64,000 bases of DNA from Sphingosinicella microcystinivorans (GTDB taxonomy: Bacteria > Pseudomonadota > Alphaproteobacteria > Sphingomonadales > Sphingomonadaceae), in assembly GCF_027941835.1 (NCBI RefSeq), contig NZ_CP116005.1, positions 2,681,501 through 2,745,500 of the forward strand, read 5' to 3'. Positions 10,122 through 20,578 of this stretch are shown piece by piece. Every line of letters begins with the position of its first letter. Position 1 is the first letter of the stretch. Under the pieces are notes generated by a model, which did not search any database, was not told the origin of the DNA, and saw only the letters and a list, made by a program, of their open reading frames with translations. Both the position numbers and the translations under genes were made by a program.

Positions 10122-12868
10122 TTCACCTCGATCGGCAGCCCAAGGGGTTTCAGTTGCGGTTCCACCTGCCGCCGGTCGCCGACGACGACCCACAGCAGCC
10201 GGTTCACGTCGATATTGGCCTTCGCAGCGGCGATCATCTGGTCGCGGGTAAGGGCGTTCAGCTTCGCCGCATACGTCACCTGATAGTCGTCCGGCCGCTT
10301 GAGGCGCGCGTTCGTCTCCAGCGCGTCGAGCACGGCGGCGGAGGACTCGTAGGCGCCCGGCAGGCGGCCGGTGAGGAACGCGAGCGTCGACGTCACCTCC
10401 TCGGGCGTGATCGGCCTGTCGGTGACGAAGGCGGTGATGTCCTTGCGAAGCTCGGCGAGCGCGGCGCCGGTCTTGTCGGTCTGCACGGGCGCGAACACGT
10501 AGAAGGGCATCTGCTCGCTGGTCTGCGAGATCGCGGTCGAGACGCCGTAGGACCAGCCCTTGTCCTCGCGCAGGTTCATGTTGAGCCGCGAGGTGAACAC
10601 GCCGCCGAGCGGGGTGTTCACGGTGGTGAGCGCGAGGTTGTCGTCCGTGCCCCTGCGCGCCAGCGGATAGCCCGCGAGGATGAAGGACTGCGGCGAGCCG
10701 GGGCGGTCGATGAGGATGACCTTGCTCGCGGCGGGGGCGCTCGCGGTCGTGAAGGTCTTGGCGCCCTTCGGCGTGGACGGCGCCGGCCATGTGCCGACCG
10801 TCTTTTCGAGCAGCGGCACGAGTTCGCCGATGCTCGTCGCCCCGGAGGCGAAGATGGTGGCGTTGTCGGGCCGGAGCCATGTCTGGTGGAAGCTGACGAG
10901 ATCGTCGCGCGTCACCGCCTTCACGCCCTCCACGGTGCCGGAGCCGGTGAGCGGCACGCCGTAAGGATGCGCCGTGCCGTAGATGAGCGGCGGCAGCAGG
11001 CGCAGCGCCAGCGTCTGCGGCTGGCTCTCCTCCTGCGCGATCCCGGCGATCTGGATGCCGCGCACGCGCTCGAGCTCTGCGGGGTCGAACTTCGGGTTGC
11101 GGATGATGTCCGCCCACAGGTCGAGCGAGGGGGCGAGGTTGGTGGAGAGCGCCGAGAGCGAGACCTCGGTGGTGTCGTTGCCCGCGCCCGCGCCGATGTT
11201 CGCGCCGAGGCGCTCCTCCTCCTCGGCGATCTGGATGGCGGTGCGCTTCGCCGTACCCTCGTCGAGCAGCGACAGCATCAGCGACTGCGTGCCGAGCTTC
11301 TCGCGCAGATCCGCGGCGTTGCCTGCGTCGAACACCATCGAGAGGTTCACGACAGGCACCGTGTCGCGTTTCGCGAACACCACCTCGATGCCGTTCGAGA
11401 GCTTCGCGCGCTCGACGGCCGGGAATTCGAGCGCGGGCGCGCCGTCCACCGGCGGCAGCTTCGAGCGGTCGACGCCCTTGCCCGCGACCTGCTGGAGCGT
11501 GCCGTAGGGATAGACGGTGAGCTGGTAGTCGCCCTTCGAAAGCCAGCGCTGCGCGGCGGCCTGCACGCTCGCAGGCGTCGCGTTCACATAGGCGGAAAGG
11601 TCCTTCTTGAACTGGTGCGGATCGCCCGAATAGAGCTCGCCCTCGGCCAGCGTCACCGCCTTGCCGCCGAAGCCGCCGACGGCTTCGAGGCCGCGGATGG
11701 TGCCGGAGACGGCGCGCATGGCGACACGGCCCACCTCGTCCTTCGTCGGCCCCTTGGCGAGGAAGTCGGCGAGAAGCTGGTCGAGCCGGGCGTTCACCGT
11801 CTCCGGGTTCACGCCCGGCTTCACGTCCACCTCGATCTGGAGCAGGCTCACCGCCTCGAACGCTTGCAGGTAGCCGGACACGCCGATGGCGAGCTGGCGA
11901 TCGCGGACGAGGTCCTTGTAGAGCCGCGAGCTGTTGCCGCCGCCGAGCGTCGCGGCGGCGATGGAAAGGTTCTGCGCGTCCTTGTCGTTGAGGCCCGGCA
12001 CGGCCCACACGCGGTAGAGGCGCGTGTTGGAGACCTGATCCTCCATCGTCTCGCGCACCGTCTCGCTGCGCTCCGGCACCCACGCCTTCAGGCGGCGCTC
12101 GACAGCGGGTCCGGCGGGAAGATCGCCGAAATACTTCTCGACGAGCGGCTTCGCGGTCGCCGCGTCGATGTCGCCTGCAAGCACCAGCACGGCGTTGTTG
12201 GGGCCGTACCACGTGCGGAACCACGTCTTCACGTCGTCGAGCGAGGCGTTGTCGAGGTCCTCCATCGAGCCGATCGTCGAGTGGCGATAGGGGTGGCCTT
12301 CGGGGAACAGGCCCTCGAGGATGCGGTACTCGGTCTTGCCGTAGGGCTGGTTGTCGCCCTGCCGCTTCTCGTTCTGCACGACGCCGATCTGGTTCGTCAG
12401 CTTGGTCTGGTCGATCGCGCCCAGAAGATGCCCCATGCGGTCGGATTCGAGGAACAGGATGCGTTCGAGGCCGGGCGTCGGCACGTTCTGGAAGTAGTTG
12501 GTTCGGTCGAACCACGTGGTGCCGTTGTAGCTCGTCGCGCCCATCTCCTGAAGCGCCACGAACCAGTCGTGGTTGTAGTTCTCGGTGCCGTTGAACATCA
12601 GGTGCTCGAACAGGTGCGCAAAGCCGGTCTTGCCCGCCGGCTCGTCCTTGGAGCCGACGTGGTACCAGATGCTGGTGGCGATGATCGGCGCCTTGCGGTC
12701 GGTGTGGACGATGACGCGAAGGCCGTTCGGCAGCGTGAAGCGCTCGTAGGGGATGTCGACGGCGGCAACGAGCGCGGGGTCGGGTCCCGCGCTCTTCGGG
12801 GCGGCGAGGGTCGGTGAGGCGGCCACCAGCGCGAGGGCGATGGCGGTGCCGAGGAAGCGTGGTTTCAT
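10118..12868 (-). CDS. Secreted M16 family zinc peptidase (pitrilysin-like)
   Basis: 916-aa protein with a signal peptide (about 1-22, ending ...PTLAA) and two M16 modules. The first module has the inverted zinc motif HLFEH (H85, E88, H89); the second has the usual degenerate form, as in other long periplasmic M16 proteins. The start at MKPRFLGTAIAL is chosen for the signal peptide; longer in-frame extensions run antisense into the lysC leader. Expected role: degradation of peptides in the periplasm. Divergent from lysC. Confidence 0.95.
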   Translation of the reverse strand: MKPRFLGTAIALALVAASPTLAAPKSAGPDPALVAAVDIPYERFTLPNGLRVIVHTDRKAPIIATSIWYHVGSKDEPAGKTGFAHLFEHLMFNGTENYNHDWFVALQEMGATSYNGTTWFDRTNYFQNVPTPGLERILFLESDRMGHLLGAIDQTKLTNQIGVVQNEKRQGDNQPYGKTEYRILEGLFPEGHPYRHSTIGSMEDLDNASLDDVKTWFRTWYGPNNAVLVLAGDIDAATAKPLVEKYFGDLPAGPAVERRLKAWVPERSETVRETMEDQVSNTRLYRVWAVPGLNDKDAQNLSIAAATLGGGNSSRLYKDLVRDRQLAIGVSGYLQAFEAVSLLQIEVDVKPGVNPETVNARLDQLLADFLAKGPTKDEVGRVAMRAVSGTIRGLEAVGGFGGKAVTLAEGELYSGDPHQFKKDLSAYVNATPASVQAAAQRWLSKGDYQLTVYPYGTLQQVAGKGVDRSKLPPVDGAPALEFPAVERAKLSNGIEVVFAKRDTVPVVNLSMVFDAGNAADLREKLGTQSLMLSLLDEGTAKRTAIQIAEEEERLGANIGAGAGNDTTEVSLSALSTNLAPSLDLWADIIRNPKFDPAELERVRGIQIAGIAQEESQPQTLALRLLPPLIYGTAHPYGVPLTGSGTVEGVKAVTRDDLVSFHQTWLRPDNATIFASGATSIGELVPLLEKTVGTWPAPSTPKGAKTFTTASAPAASKVILIDRPGSPQSFILAGYPLARRGTDDNLALTTVNTPLGGVFTSRLNMNLREDKGWSYGVSTAISQTSEQMPFYVFAPVQTDKTGAALAELRKDITAFVTDRPITPEEVTSTLAFLTGRLPGAYESSAAVLDALETNARLKRPDDYQVTYAAKLNALTRDQMIAAAKANIDVNRLLWVVVGDRRQVEPQLKPLGLPIEVK

Positions 12869-12997
12869 GGTGCGGCAAAGCTCCGGATGCGGCCGAACGG
12901 CGGTCATGCCCGAACGCATAAGCCGTCGGCGGCGGTGCGGCAAGCCGAGGCGCTTGCGCTCCGGCAAGGCGGCTTCTATCAAGGCGCCGCTTTCGTA

Positions 12998-13022
12998 CCG
13001 GCCGGTCCCGGCCGGGTGTTTT
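12998..13022 (+). terminator. Hairpin plus TTTT in the lysC leader (possible attenuator)
   Basis: Self-complementary CCGGCCGG-tc-CCGGCCGG followed by ggtgTTTTc, about 35 bases upstream of the lysC start. It resembles an intrinsic terminator placed inside a leader, which could attenuate lysC transcription. The U-run is short and no leader peptide is obvious, so this is tentative. Confidence 0.35.
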
Positions 13023-13055
13023 CGTGGACGTTGAAGAAGGAACAGGCGCCAGACC

Positions 13056-14308
<1,253 letters not shown>

Positions 14309-14312
<4 letters not shown>

Positions 14313-15334
14313 GCGGCGGCCGTGATCGCCTCGATGCGCTGATGGCGCGCGGCTGTGCCTTCCTCGGCACGCGCTATGCGATCATGGCCGGTGCGATGAC
14401 CTGGGTTTCGGAGCGCAGCCTCGTCTCCGCCATCTCGAACGCGGGCGGTTTCGGCATGATCGCGTGCGGCGCGATGGACCCGGCGCGGCTGCGCGAGGAG
14501 ATCGTCGCGACGCGCGCGCTTACGGAAAAGCCGTTCGGCGTCAACCTCATCACCATGCACCCGGCGCTTCTGGACCTCATCCGGGTCTGCGCCGAGGAGA
14601 AGGTCGGCCACATCGCGCTCGCGGGCGGAATTCCGTCCGGCCCCGCGATCGAGGCGGTGAAGGCGGCGGGCGCGAAGCTCATCTGCTTCGCCCCGGCGCT
14701 GGCGTTCGCGAAGAAGCTGGTGCGCTCGGGCGTCGATGCGCTCGTCATCGAGGGCACGGAGGCGGGCGGCCACATCGGGCCGGTCTCGACCACGGTGCTG
14801 GCGCAGGAAATCCTGCCGCACATCACCGACGTGCCGGTGTTCATCGCGGGCGGCATCGGCCACGGCGAGGCGATCGCGGCATTCCTGGAGATGGGCGCGG
14901 CGGGCGTGCAGCTCGGCACGCGCTTCGTCTGCGCGACCGAAAGCGTCGCGCATCCGAAGTTCAAGCAGGCGTTCATCCGCGCCGCGGCGCGCGACGCGGT
15001 GGCGAGCGTGCAGATCGACCCGCGCCTGCCGGTGATTCCGGTGCGGGCGCTCAAGAACGCCGGGACCGAGGCGTTCACCGCCAAGCAGCGCGAGGTCGCC
15101 GGGCTTCTCGATACGGGCACGGTCGACATGGATGCCGCGCAGCTCCAGATCGAGCATTACTGGGCGGGCGCGCTGCGCCGCGCCGTGGTAGAGGGCGACA
15201 TCGAGAACGGCTCGCTGATGGCGGGCCAGTCGGTGGGCATGGTGAAGCGCGAGGAGCCGGTGCAGGCGATCATCGACGAACTGGTCAGCGAGGCGGCGGC
15301 GGCCCTTGCGCGCCGCGGCGTTCAGGCTGCATGA
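14309..15334 (+). CDS. NAD(P)H-dependent flavin oxidoreductase (nitronate monooxygenase family)
   Basis: 341-aa FMN-binding TIM-barrel protein of the 2-nitropropane dioxygenase/enoyl-reductase FabK-like family. Seen: MTWVSERSLVSAISNAGGFG (substrate/FMN entrance), AGGIPSGPAIE, EGTEAGGHIG and IAGGIGHGEAIA (phosphate loops). The GTG start overlaps the lysC stop, and the ptsP ATG overlaps its TGA. The physiological substrate is unknown; nitronates and unsaturated acyl compounds are both used by relatives. Confidence 0.92.
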
Positions 15335-17610
15335 ACGCCGAGAGGAACGTCTCGGCAACCAGCGCCGCGCGCGAGATCCTGCGGCGGCTTCACGATGTCA
15401 TGGCAACCAAGGCGGGCGCGCAGGCGAAGCTGAACCGCGTCGTCGACATCATCGCGGGCACGCTCTCCTCCGAAGTCTGCTCGATCTACCTGCTGCGCGA
15501 CGGCGTGCTCGAGCTCTTCGCGACGCGCGGCCTCGCGCAGTCCGCCGTGCACGTCACGCGCCTCGCCGTGGGCGAGGGCCTCGTCGGCACCATCGCGAAG
15601 ACGCGCGAGCCGCTGAACCTCGCCGAAGCCAAGGCGCACCCGGATTTCGCCTACAAGCCCGAAACCGGCGAGGAAAGCTTCCACAGCTTCGCGGGCGTGC
15701 CGATCATCCGGCAGGAGACCGCGATCGGCGTGCTCGCGGTGCAGCATGTCGATCCCCGCGAGTACGCGGACATCGAGATCGAGGCCTTGCAGACGACGGC
15801 GATGGTGCTCGCCGAGCTGATCGCGTCGGCGGGCCTCGTCGACGACCTGACCGTGCAGCAGGCGCGCGAACGGGAAAGCCGCCCGGCGCGCATGACCGGG
15901 CTCAAGCTCGTCGAGGGCGTGGGCCGGGGGCAGGCGGTGTTCCACCAGCCGCGCGTCATCGTCGAGCACACGGTCGCCGACGACATCGAGGCGGAGCGCG
16001 CGCGCGTCTACGCCGCCTTCCAGATGATGCGCGAGCAGATCGACAACATGATGGGCCAGGCCGAGTTCGCGGCGCCCGGCGATCATGACGAGATCCTCGA
16101 GACCTACAAGATGTTCGCCTACGACGAGGGCTGGTCGCGGCGGATCAACGAGGCGATCGACAGCGGCCTCACCGCCGAGGCGGCGATCGAGCGCGTGCAG
16201 ATGAAGACGCGCACCCGGATGCGCGCCACGAAGGACCCGTTCTTCCAGGAACGCCTGCACGATCTCGACGACCTGTCGAACCGCCTGCTGCGGATCGTGT
16301 CCGGGCAGATGGACACGGCGGCGAAACGGGGCCTCCAGCAGGACATGATCCTGATCGCCCGCAACCTCGGGCCCGCCGAGCTTCTGGAATACGACAAGCG
16401 CTTCCTGCGCGGCGTGGTGCTGGAGGAAGGCTCGCTCACCGCGCACGTCACCATCATCGCCCGCGCGATGGGGATTCCGGTGCTCGGCCGCGTCAAGGAC
16501 CTGCGCACGACGATCTTCGAAGGCGATCCGCTGCTGCTCGATGCGCAGCGCGGCGCGCTGTTCGTGCGGCCGAGCGAGCCCGTCGTCCACCAGTTCGAGG
16601 AGCAGGTGGCGCTGAAGGCGCGGCGTCAGGCCGAATATGCGAAGCTCCGCGATCTTCCCGCCGAAACCGTGGACGGCGCGCGCATCACGCTGATGATGAA
16701 CGCGGGCCTGCGTTCAGACCTCGAAGCGCTCGACATCACGAACGCGGACGGCATCGGCCTGTTCCGCACCGAGTTCCAGTTCCTCGTCTCGGCGACGCTG
16801 CCGCGCCGCGAGCGGCAGACGCAGCTCTACAGGGCGGTGCTCGACGCGGCGGGCGACCGCCCGGTGACGTTCCGCACCGTCGACATCGGTGGCGACAAGG
16901 CGGTGCCCTACATGTCGGGCGACACGGTGGAGGAGAACCCGGCGCTCGGCTGGCGCGCGCTCCGCCTCGCGCTCGAACGCGACGGGCTCATGAAGGTGCA
17001 GGCGCGCGCGCTCATCGACGCGGCGGCCGGGCGCACGCTCCGCCTGATGTTCCCGATGGTCTCCGAGCCGTGGGAGTTCGACGAGGCGCGCGCGCTCGTC
17101 GAGGCGCAGCTGTCGCGCATGGTCGCGCGCGGCCACGCGGTGCCGAAGAAGATCGAGTTCGGCTGTATGCTGGAGGTGCCCGCGCTCGCGGAATCGCTCG
17201 ATCTGCTGCTGCCGCGCATCGACTTCCTGTCGATCGGCACCAACGACCTCACGCAGTTCCTGTTCGCGGCGGACCGCGCCAACCCCAAGCTCGCCGACCG
17301 CTACGACTGGCTGTCGGTCTCGCTGCTGCGTTTCGTGAAGCGCGTGTCGGATCAGGCGCGGGCGGCGCGGCGTCCGGTCACGGTCTGCGGCGAGATGGGC
17401 GGGCGTCCGCTCGATGCGCTGGCGCTGCTCGGCATCGGCATCGAGCGGCTGTCGATCACGCCCGCCGGCATCGGCCCGATGAAGGCGATGATCCGGTCGC
17501 TCGCGCTCGCGCCGCTCCAGCACGAGATGGAGGGCTGGCTGCGGCGCGGTGTCGATGTGCGCGCGGCGCTCACGGAATACGCGTCGAGCCGCGGCATCGC
17601 CGTTGGCTGA
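15331..17610 (+). CDS. ptsP: Phosphoenolpyruvate-protein phosphotransferase PtsP (EI-Ntr)
   Basis: 759-aa enzyme I of the nitrogen PTS. An N-terminal GAF sensor (about 15-160) precedes the PEP-utilising N-terminal, mobile (GSLTAHVTIIARAMGIPVLG with the phospho-histidine) and TIM-barrel domains (LFRTEFQFL, SIGTNDLTQF, CGEMGGRPL). It transfers phosphate from PEP to NPr and onward to EIIA-Ntr, linking nitrogen state to regulation. The ATG overlaps the preceding stop (ATGA). Its partner genes ptsO and ptsN are not in the window. Confidence 0.96.
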   Translation: MNAERNVSATSAAREILRRLHDVMATKAGAQAKLNRVVDIIAGTLSSEVCSIYLLRDGVLELFATRGLAQSAVHVTRLAVGEGLVGTIAKTREPLNLAEAKAHPDFAYKPETGEESFHSFAGVPIIRQETAIGVLAVQHVDPREYADIEIEALQTTAMVLAELIASAGLVDDLTVQQARERESRPARMTGLKLVEGVGRGQAVFHQPRVIVEHTVADDIEAERARVYAAFQMMREQIDNMMGQAEFAAPGDHDEILETYKMFAYDEGWSRRINEAIDSGLTAEAAIERVQMKTRTRMRATKDPFFQERLHDLDDLSNRLLRIVSGQMDTAAKRGLQQDMILIARNLGPAELLEYDKRFLRGVVLEEGSLTAHVTIIARAMGIPVLGRVKDLRTTIFEGDPLLLDAQRGALFVRPSEPVVHQFEEQVALKARRQAEYAKLRDLPAETVDGARITLMMNAGLRSDLEALDITNADGIGLFRTEFQFLVSATLPRRERQTQLYRAVLDAAGDRPVTFRTVDIGGDKAVPYMSGDTVEENPALGWRALRLALERDGLMKVQARALIDAAAGRTLRLMFPMVSEPWEFDEARALVEAQLSRMVARGHAVPKKIEFGCMLEVPALAESLDLLLPRIDFLSIGTNDLTQFLFAADRANPKLADRYDWLSVSLLRFVKRVSDQARAARRPVTVCGEMGGRPLDALALLGIGIERLSITPAGIGPMKAMIRSLALAPLQHEMEGWLRRGVDVRAALTEYASSRGIAVG

Positions 17611-17699
17611 GGCCCTGCCGCGATGAAGCGCGTTGACACCGGGGGAGCCGCGCGCGAACGTGGCGGCAGGGCAAGTTGGCGTCTGTTCGGAGGGTCTTG

Positions 17700-18575
17700 G
17701 TGAGCGACGAGCTGGAATCGCAGGAAGGCATTGAACTCGGCGGCTCGCGCCACATCGGCGAGGTGCTGAAGGCGCGGCGGCTGGAGCTGGGCCGGGAGCT
17801 GGCCGACATCGCGCACCAGACCCGCGTGCCGCAGCGGCACCTGACCGCCATCGAGGCGGGGCAGCACGACACGCTGCCCGCGCTGCCCTACACGATCGGC
17901 TTCGTGAAGTCCTACGCGCGCATCCTCGGCCTTGATGCGGATGCCAGTGCCGAGCAGTTCCGCCGCGAAACCACGAAGCCCGACCGCGTCGTTCCCACCA
18001 TCGACCACGAGCCGATCGAGGATGTGCGCGTGCCGACGCGCGCCGCGGCGCTGCTCGGCATCGTGCTGCTCGGCGTCGTTGCGCTTGCCGTCGCCGCGTG
18101 GAGCCTCGGCTGGTTCGGCGGCGACGAGGAGCCGCCGCCTGCCGTGGCCGCCGCACCGGCGGGATCGGACGACGGCGCCACCGTCGCGATGGATACGCCG
18201 CCCGCGCCGCTGCCGGAACCCGTGACGGAAACGCCTCCCGCCGCCGGAACCGCCGATGCGGCGATCCCCGCGTCCGCCGCTGCACCGCCCGCTAGCGGCG
18301 CGATCGTGGTCACGGCGCGCGAGGACGCGTGGGTGAAGATCTACGAGGCCGGGTCCGGCCGTTCGGTGTTTCAGGGCGTGATGGCGGCGGGCGACCGCTA
18401 CGACGTGCCGGGCGACCGGCAGGATTTGCTGCTGTGGACGGGCCGCGCCGGCGCGCTCGACGTCATGGTGGGCGGCACGGCGATCCCGCCGCTCGGCGCC
18501 GCGACGCAAACGGTCCGCGATGTACCGCTGACGGCGGCGGGTCTCGCTGCGCGCGCGCAGCCGCGCCCAGAGTGA
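17700..18575 (+). CDS. RodZ-like helix-turn-helix membrane protein
   Basis: 291-aa protein with an N-terminal helix-turn-helix (about 18-85; IGEVLKARRLELGRELADIA), one transmembrane helix (about 118-140, AALLGIVLLGVVALAVAAW), a Pro/Ala-rich linker and a C-terminal beta domain (about 190-290, DUF4115 type). This order is that of RodZ, which binds MreB and sets cell shape. A GTG start after GGAGGG is preferred; an in-frame TTG lies 8 codons upstream. A TTGACA at 17633-17638 could be its -35 element. Confidence 0.88.
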   Translation: MSDELESQEGIELGGSRHIGEVLKARRLELGRELADIAHQTRVPQRHLTAIEAGQHDTLPALPYTIGFVKSYARILGLDADASAEQFRRETTKPDRVVPTIDHEPIEDVRVPTRAAALLGIVLLGVVALAVAAWSLGWFGGDEEPPPAVAAAPAGSDDGATVAMDTPPAPLPEPVTETPPAAGTADAAIPASAAAPPASGAIVVTAREDAWVKIYEAGSGRSVFQGVMAAGDRYDVPGDRQDLLLWTGRAGALDVMVGGTAIPPLGAATQTVRDVPLTAAGLAARAQPRPE

Positions 18576-18661
18576 TGCGCTTCGAGGTGAGGCGCTTCAG
18601 TTTCAGGCAAGGGACGGGCCGCTAAGGTCCCGGCCTCACGTCTTCAATCGTCGGGAAAGTC

Positions 18662-19552
18662 ATGATGAAACCCAGATTTCTGCTCCTTTTGACCCTGCCG
18701 CTGCTGCTCCCCGCGCTGCCGGCCGCCGCGCAGCAGACCGTGCAGCAGGTGGAAGGCCGGGTGAAGAAGCTCGAAAGCGAAATGCGCGCCGTGCAGCGCA
18801 AGGTGTTTCCGGGAGGCTCCAAGGAGTATTTCGAGGCCGAGATCCAGGCCCCGGCCGCGCCGGTGACGGCGCCGGGCGTGCCCGCGTCCAATCCGCTCAG
18901 CGACCTGTCGCGCCGCGTGGATTCGCTGGAAAACCAGCTCACCACGCTCACCGGGCAGATCGAGGAGAACAGCTTCAAGGTGCGCCAGCTCGAAGCCGCG
19001 CTCGAAAAGTTCAAGACCGACGCCGAGTTCCGCCTGACGACTCTCGAAGGCGGCGCGCCGCCAGCCCCGGCGAACCCGGAATTCCCGTTCGTGAATCCCG
19101 CCGGGCCGGGCGCTGCCACGCCCGCGGCTCCGCAGGCCGCGGCACCCGCAGCGGCCTTGACGCCGGAACAGGAGTATAACGCGGCCTACGGCCTCGTCAC
19201 CGCCAAGAACTACCCGGCCGCCGAAAAGGCGCTCTCCGCCTTCATCACGAAATACCCGAAGCACGCCCGCGCCAGCAACGCGCAGTACTGGCTCGGGCGC
19301 ACCTATTTCGCGCAGAACCAGCCGGTGCAGGCGGCGCGCACGCTGCTCGAAAACTACCAGAAGCGCCCCGAGGGCGAGCGCGCGCCGGAAAGCCTGCTCT
19401 GGCTCGGCAAGTCGCTGATGGCCTTCTCGCCGCCGAGCCCCGCAAAGGCGTGCGAGGCCTATGACCAGCTCGAGGAAAGCTACGGCAAGAAGCTCTCGCA
19501 ATCGCTCCGCACGCAGCTCGTGGATGCCCGCTCGGCAGCGCGCTGCGGCTGA
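18662..19552 (+). CDS. cpoB: Tol-Pal system protein CpoB/YbgF
   Basis: 296-aa periplasmic protein: signal peptide (about 1-24, ending PAAAQQ), a coiled-coil trimerisation region (about 27-140, VEGRVKKLESEMRAVQRKV) and C-terminal TPR repeats (about 165-290, EYNAAYGLVTAKNYPAAEKAL). CpoB coordinates outer-membrane constriction by Tol-Pal with peptidoglycan synthesis. Two adjacent ATGs exist (18662 and 18665). The other tol-pal genes are not in the window; the 3' end overlaps tilS by 29 bp. Confidence 0.94.
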   Translation: MMKPRFLLLLTLPLLLPALPAAAQQTVQQVEGRVKKLESEMRAVQRKVFPGGSKEYFEAEIQAPAAPVTAPGVPASNPLSDLSRRVDSLENQLTTLTGQIEENSFKVRQLEAALEKFKTDAEFRLTTLEGGAPPAPANPEFPFVNPAGPGAATPAAPQAAAPAAALTPEQEYNAAYGLVTAKNYPAAEKALSAFITKYPKHARASNAQYWLGRTYFAQNQPVQAARTLLENYQKRPEGERAPESLLWLGKSLMAFSPPSPAKACEAYDQLEESYGKKLSQSLRTQLVDARSAARCG

Positions 19553-20516
19553 TCCCCGCATTACGCCGGAGCGCTTCCGCGCGGCGGTCGCGGCGCTTGC
19601 GCCCGATCTCGGCGGCCGGGTCGCGCTCGCGGTCTCCGGCGGGCCGGACAGTCTCGCGCTGCTGCTCCTCGCGCACCGCGCCGGGTTCGACGTCGCCGCG
19701 CTCACCGTCGATCACGGGCTGAGGCCCGAGGCGGCGGCGGAGGCGCGCCATGTCGCCGCGATCTGCGCCGGGCTCGGCGTGCCGCACGTCACGCTCGCCG
19801 TCGATGTCCCGCGCACCGCGAGCGTGCAGGCAGCCGCCCGCGCCGCGCGCTATGCGGCGATGGCGGACTGGTGCGATTTTCACGGCGCCGCGTGGCTGAT
19901 GACCGCACATCACGCCGACGATCAGGCCGAAACGCTGCTGATGCGCCTGTCGCGCGGCAGCGGCCTCGGCGGCATGGCGGGAATCCGTGCCCAGCGCGCC
20001 GTCGAGGGCCACGCCGTCACGCTGCTCCGCCCGCTGCTCGGCGCGCGCAAGGGCGATCTCGCCGCGCTGGTGGCGGAGGCGGGGCTCTCCGCCGTCGACG
20101 ACCCGAGCAACCGCAGCGACGCCTACGACCGCACCGCCGTGCGCGCGCTGCTCGCGGGCGGCGGCATCGACGCGGCGGCCGCGGCCGCCACCGCCGCGCA
20201 TCTCGCGGAGGCGGAGGCCGCGCTCGCGTGGGTGGCGGACGAGGCATGGGCGGGGCGCGCGAGCGTTTCCGGCGAAGCGGTCACGCTCGACGCGCGCGGG
20301 CTGCCCGCCGAGCTTGCCCGCCGCCTCGCGCTGCGTGCTTTCCGGCAGGTTTCGGGCGTAGAACCCGAAGGCCCGGCGCTCCGGCGCCTGCTCGCGGACC
20401 TCGCCGCCGGGCGCGGCGGCACGCTCGGCGGCGTGCTCGCGGAGGGCGGGGCGGTCTGGCGCTTCCGGCCTGAGCCGCCTCGCCGCGCGGCAAAACAGCC
20501 TGCGCCTGCCGAATAG
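19524..20516 (+). CDS. tilS: tRNA(Ile)-lysidine synthetase TilS
   Basis: 330-aa enzyme converting the wobble cytidine of tRNA-Ile(CAU) to lysidine using ATP and lysine. The PP-loop motif AVSGGPDSLAL (36-45) and DHGLRPEAA and TAHHADDQAETLLMRLSRGSG blocks are diagnostic. The ATG at 19524 overlaps the end of cpoB, implying coupled translation. It lacks a long C-terminal TilS extension, as in many alphaproteobacteria. It lies immediately before ftsH, a common arrangement. Confidence 0.94.
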   Translation: MPARQRAAADPRITPERFRAAVAALAPDLGGRVALAVSGGPDSLALLLLAHRAGFDVAALTVDHGLRPEAAAEARHVAAICAGLGVPHVTLAVDVPRTASVQAAARAARYAAMADWCDFHGAAWLMTAHHADDQAETLLMRLSRGSGLGGMAGIRAQRAVEGHAVTLLRPLLGARKGDLAALVAEAGLSAVDDPSNRSDAYDRTAVRALLAGGGIDAAAAAATAAHLAEAEAALAWVADEAWAGRASVSGEAVTLDARGLPAELARRLALRAFRQVSGVEPEGPALRRLLADLAAGRGGTLGGVLAEGGAVWRFRPEPPRRAAKQPAPAE

Positions 20517-20519
20517 CGG

Positions 20520-20547
20520 TTGTCGTTAACGCCTGCGCGCCTATCTT
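20520..20547 (+). promoter_or_regulatory. Probable promoter of ftsH
   Basis: TTGTCG, a 16-bp spacer and TATCTT, ending 31 bp before the ftsH start and directly after tilS. It resembles a housekeeping sigma-70 promoter of alphaproteobacteria. Predicted from sequence only. Confidence 0.45.
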
Positions 20548-20578
20548 AGAGTGAACACTTTTCAGGATTGCTGACCCG

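Noticed and set aside
10154-12817. An 887-codon plus-strand frame opposite the M16 peptidase
   Set aside because: Low-complexity antisense translation without recognisable motifs; the M16 gene has a signal peptide and HxxEH site.
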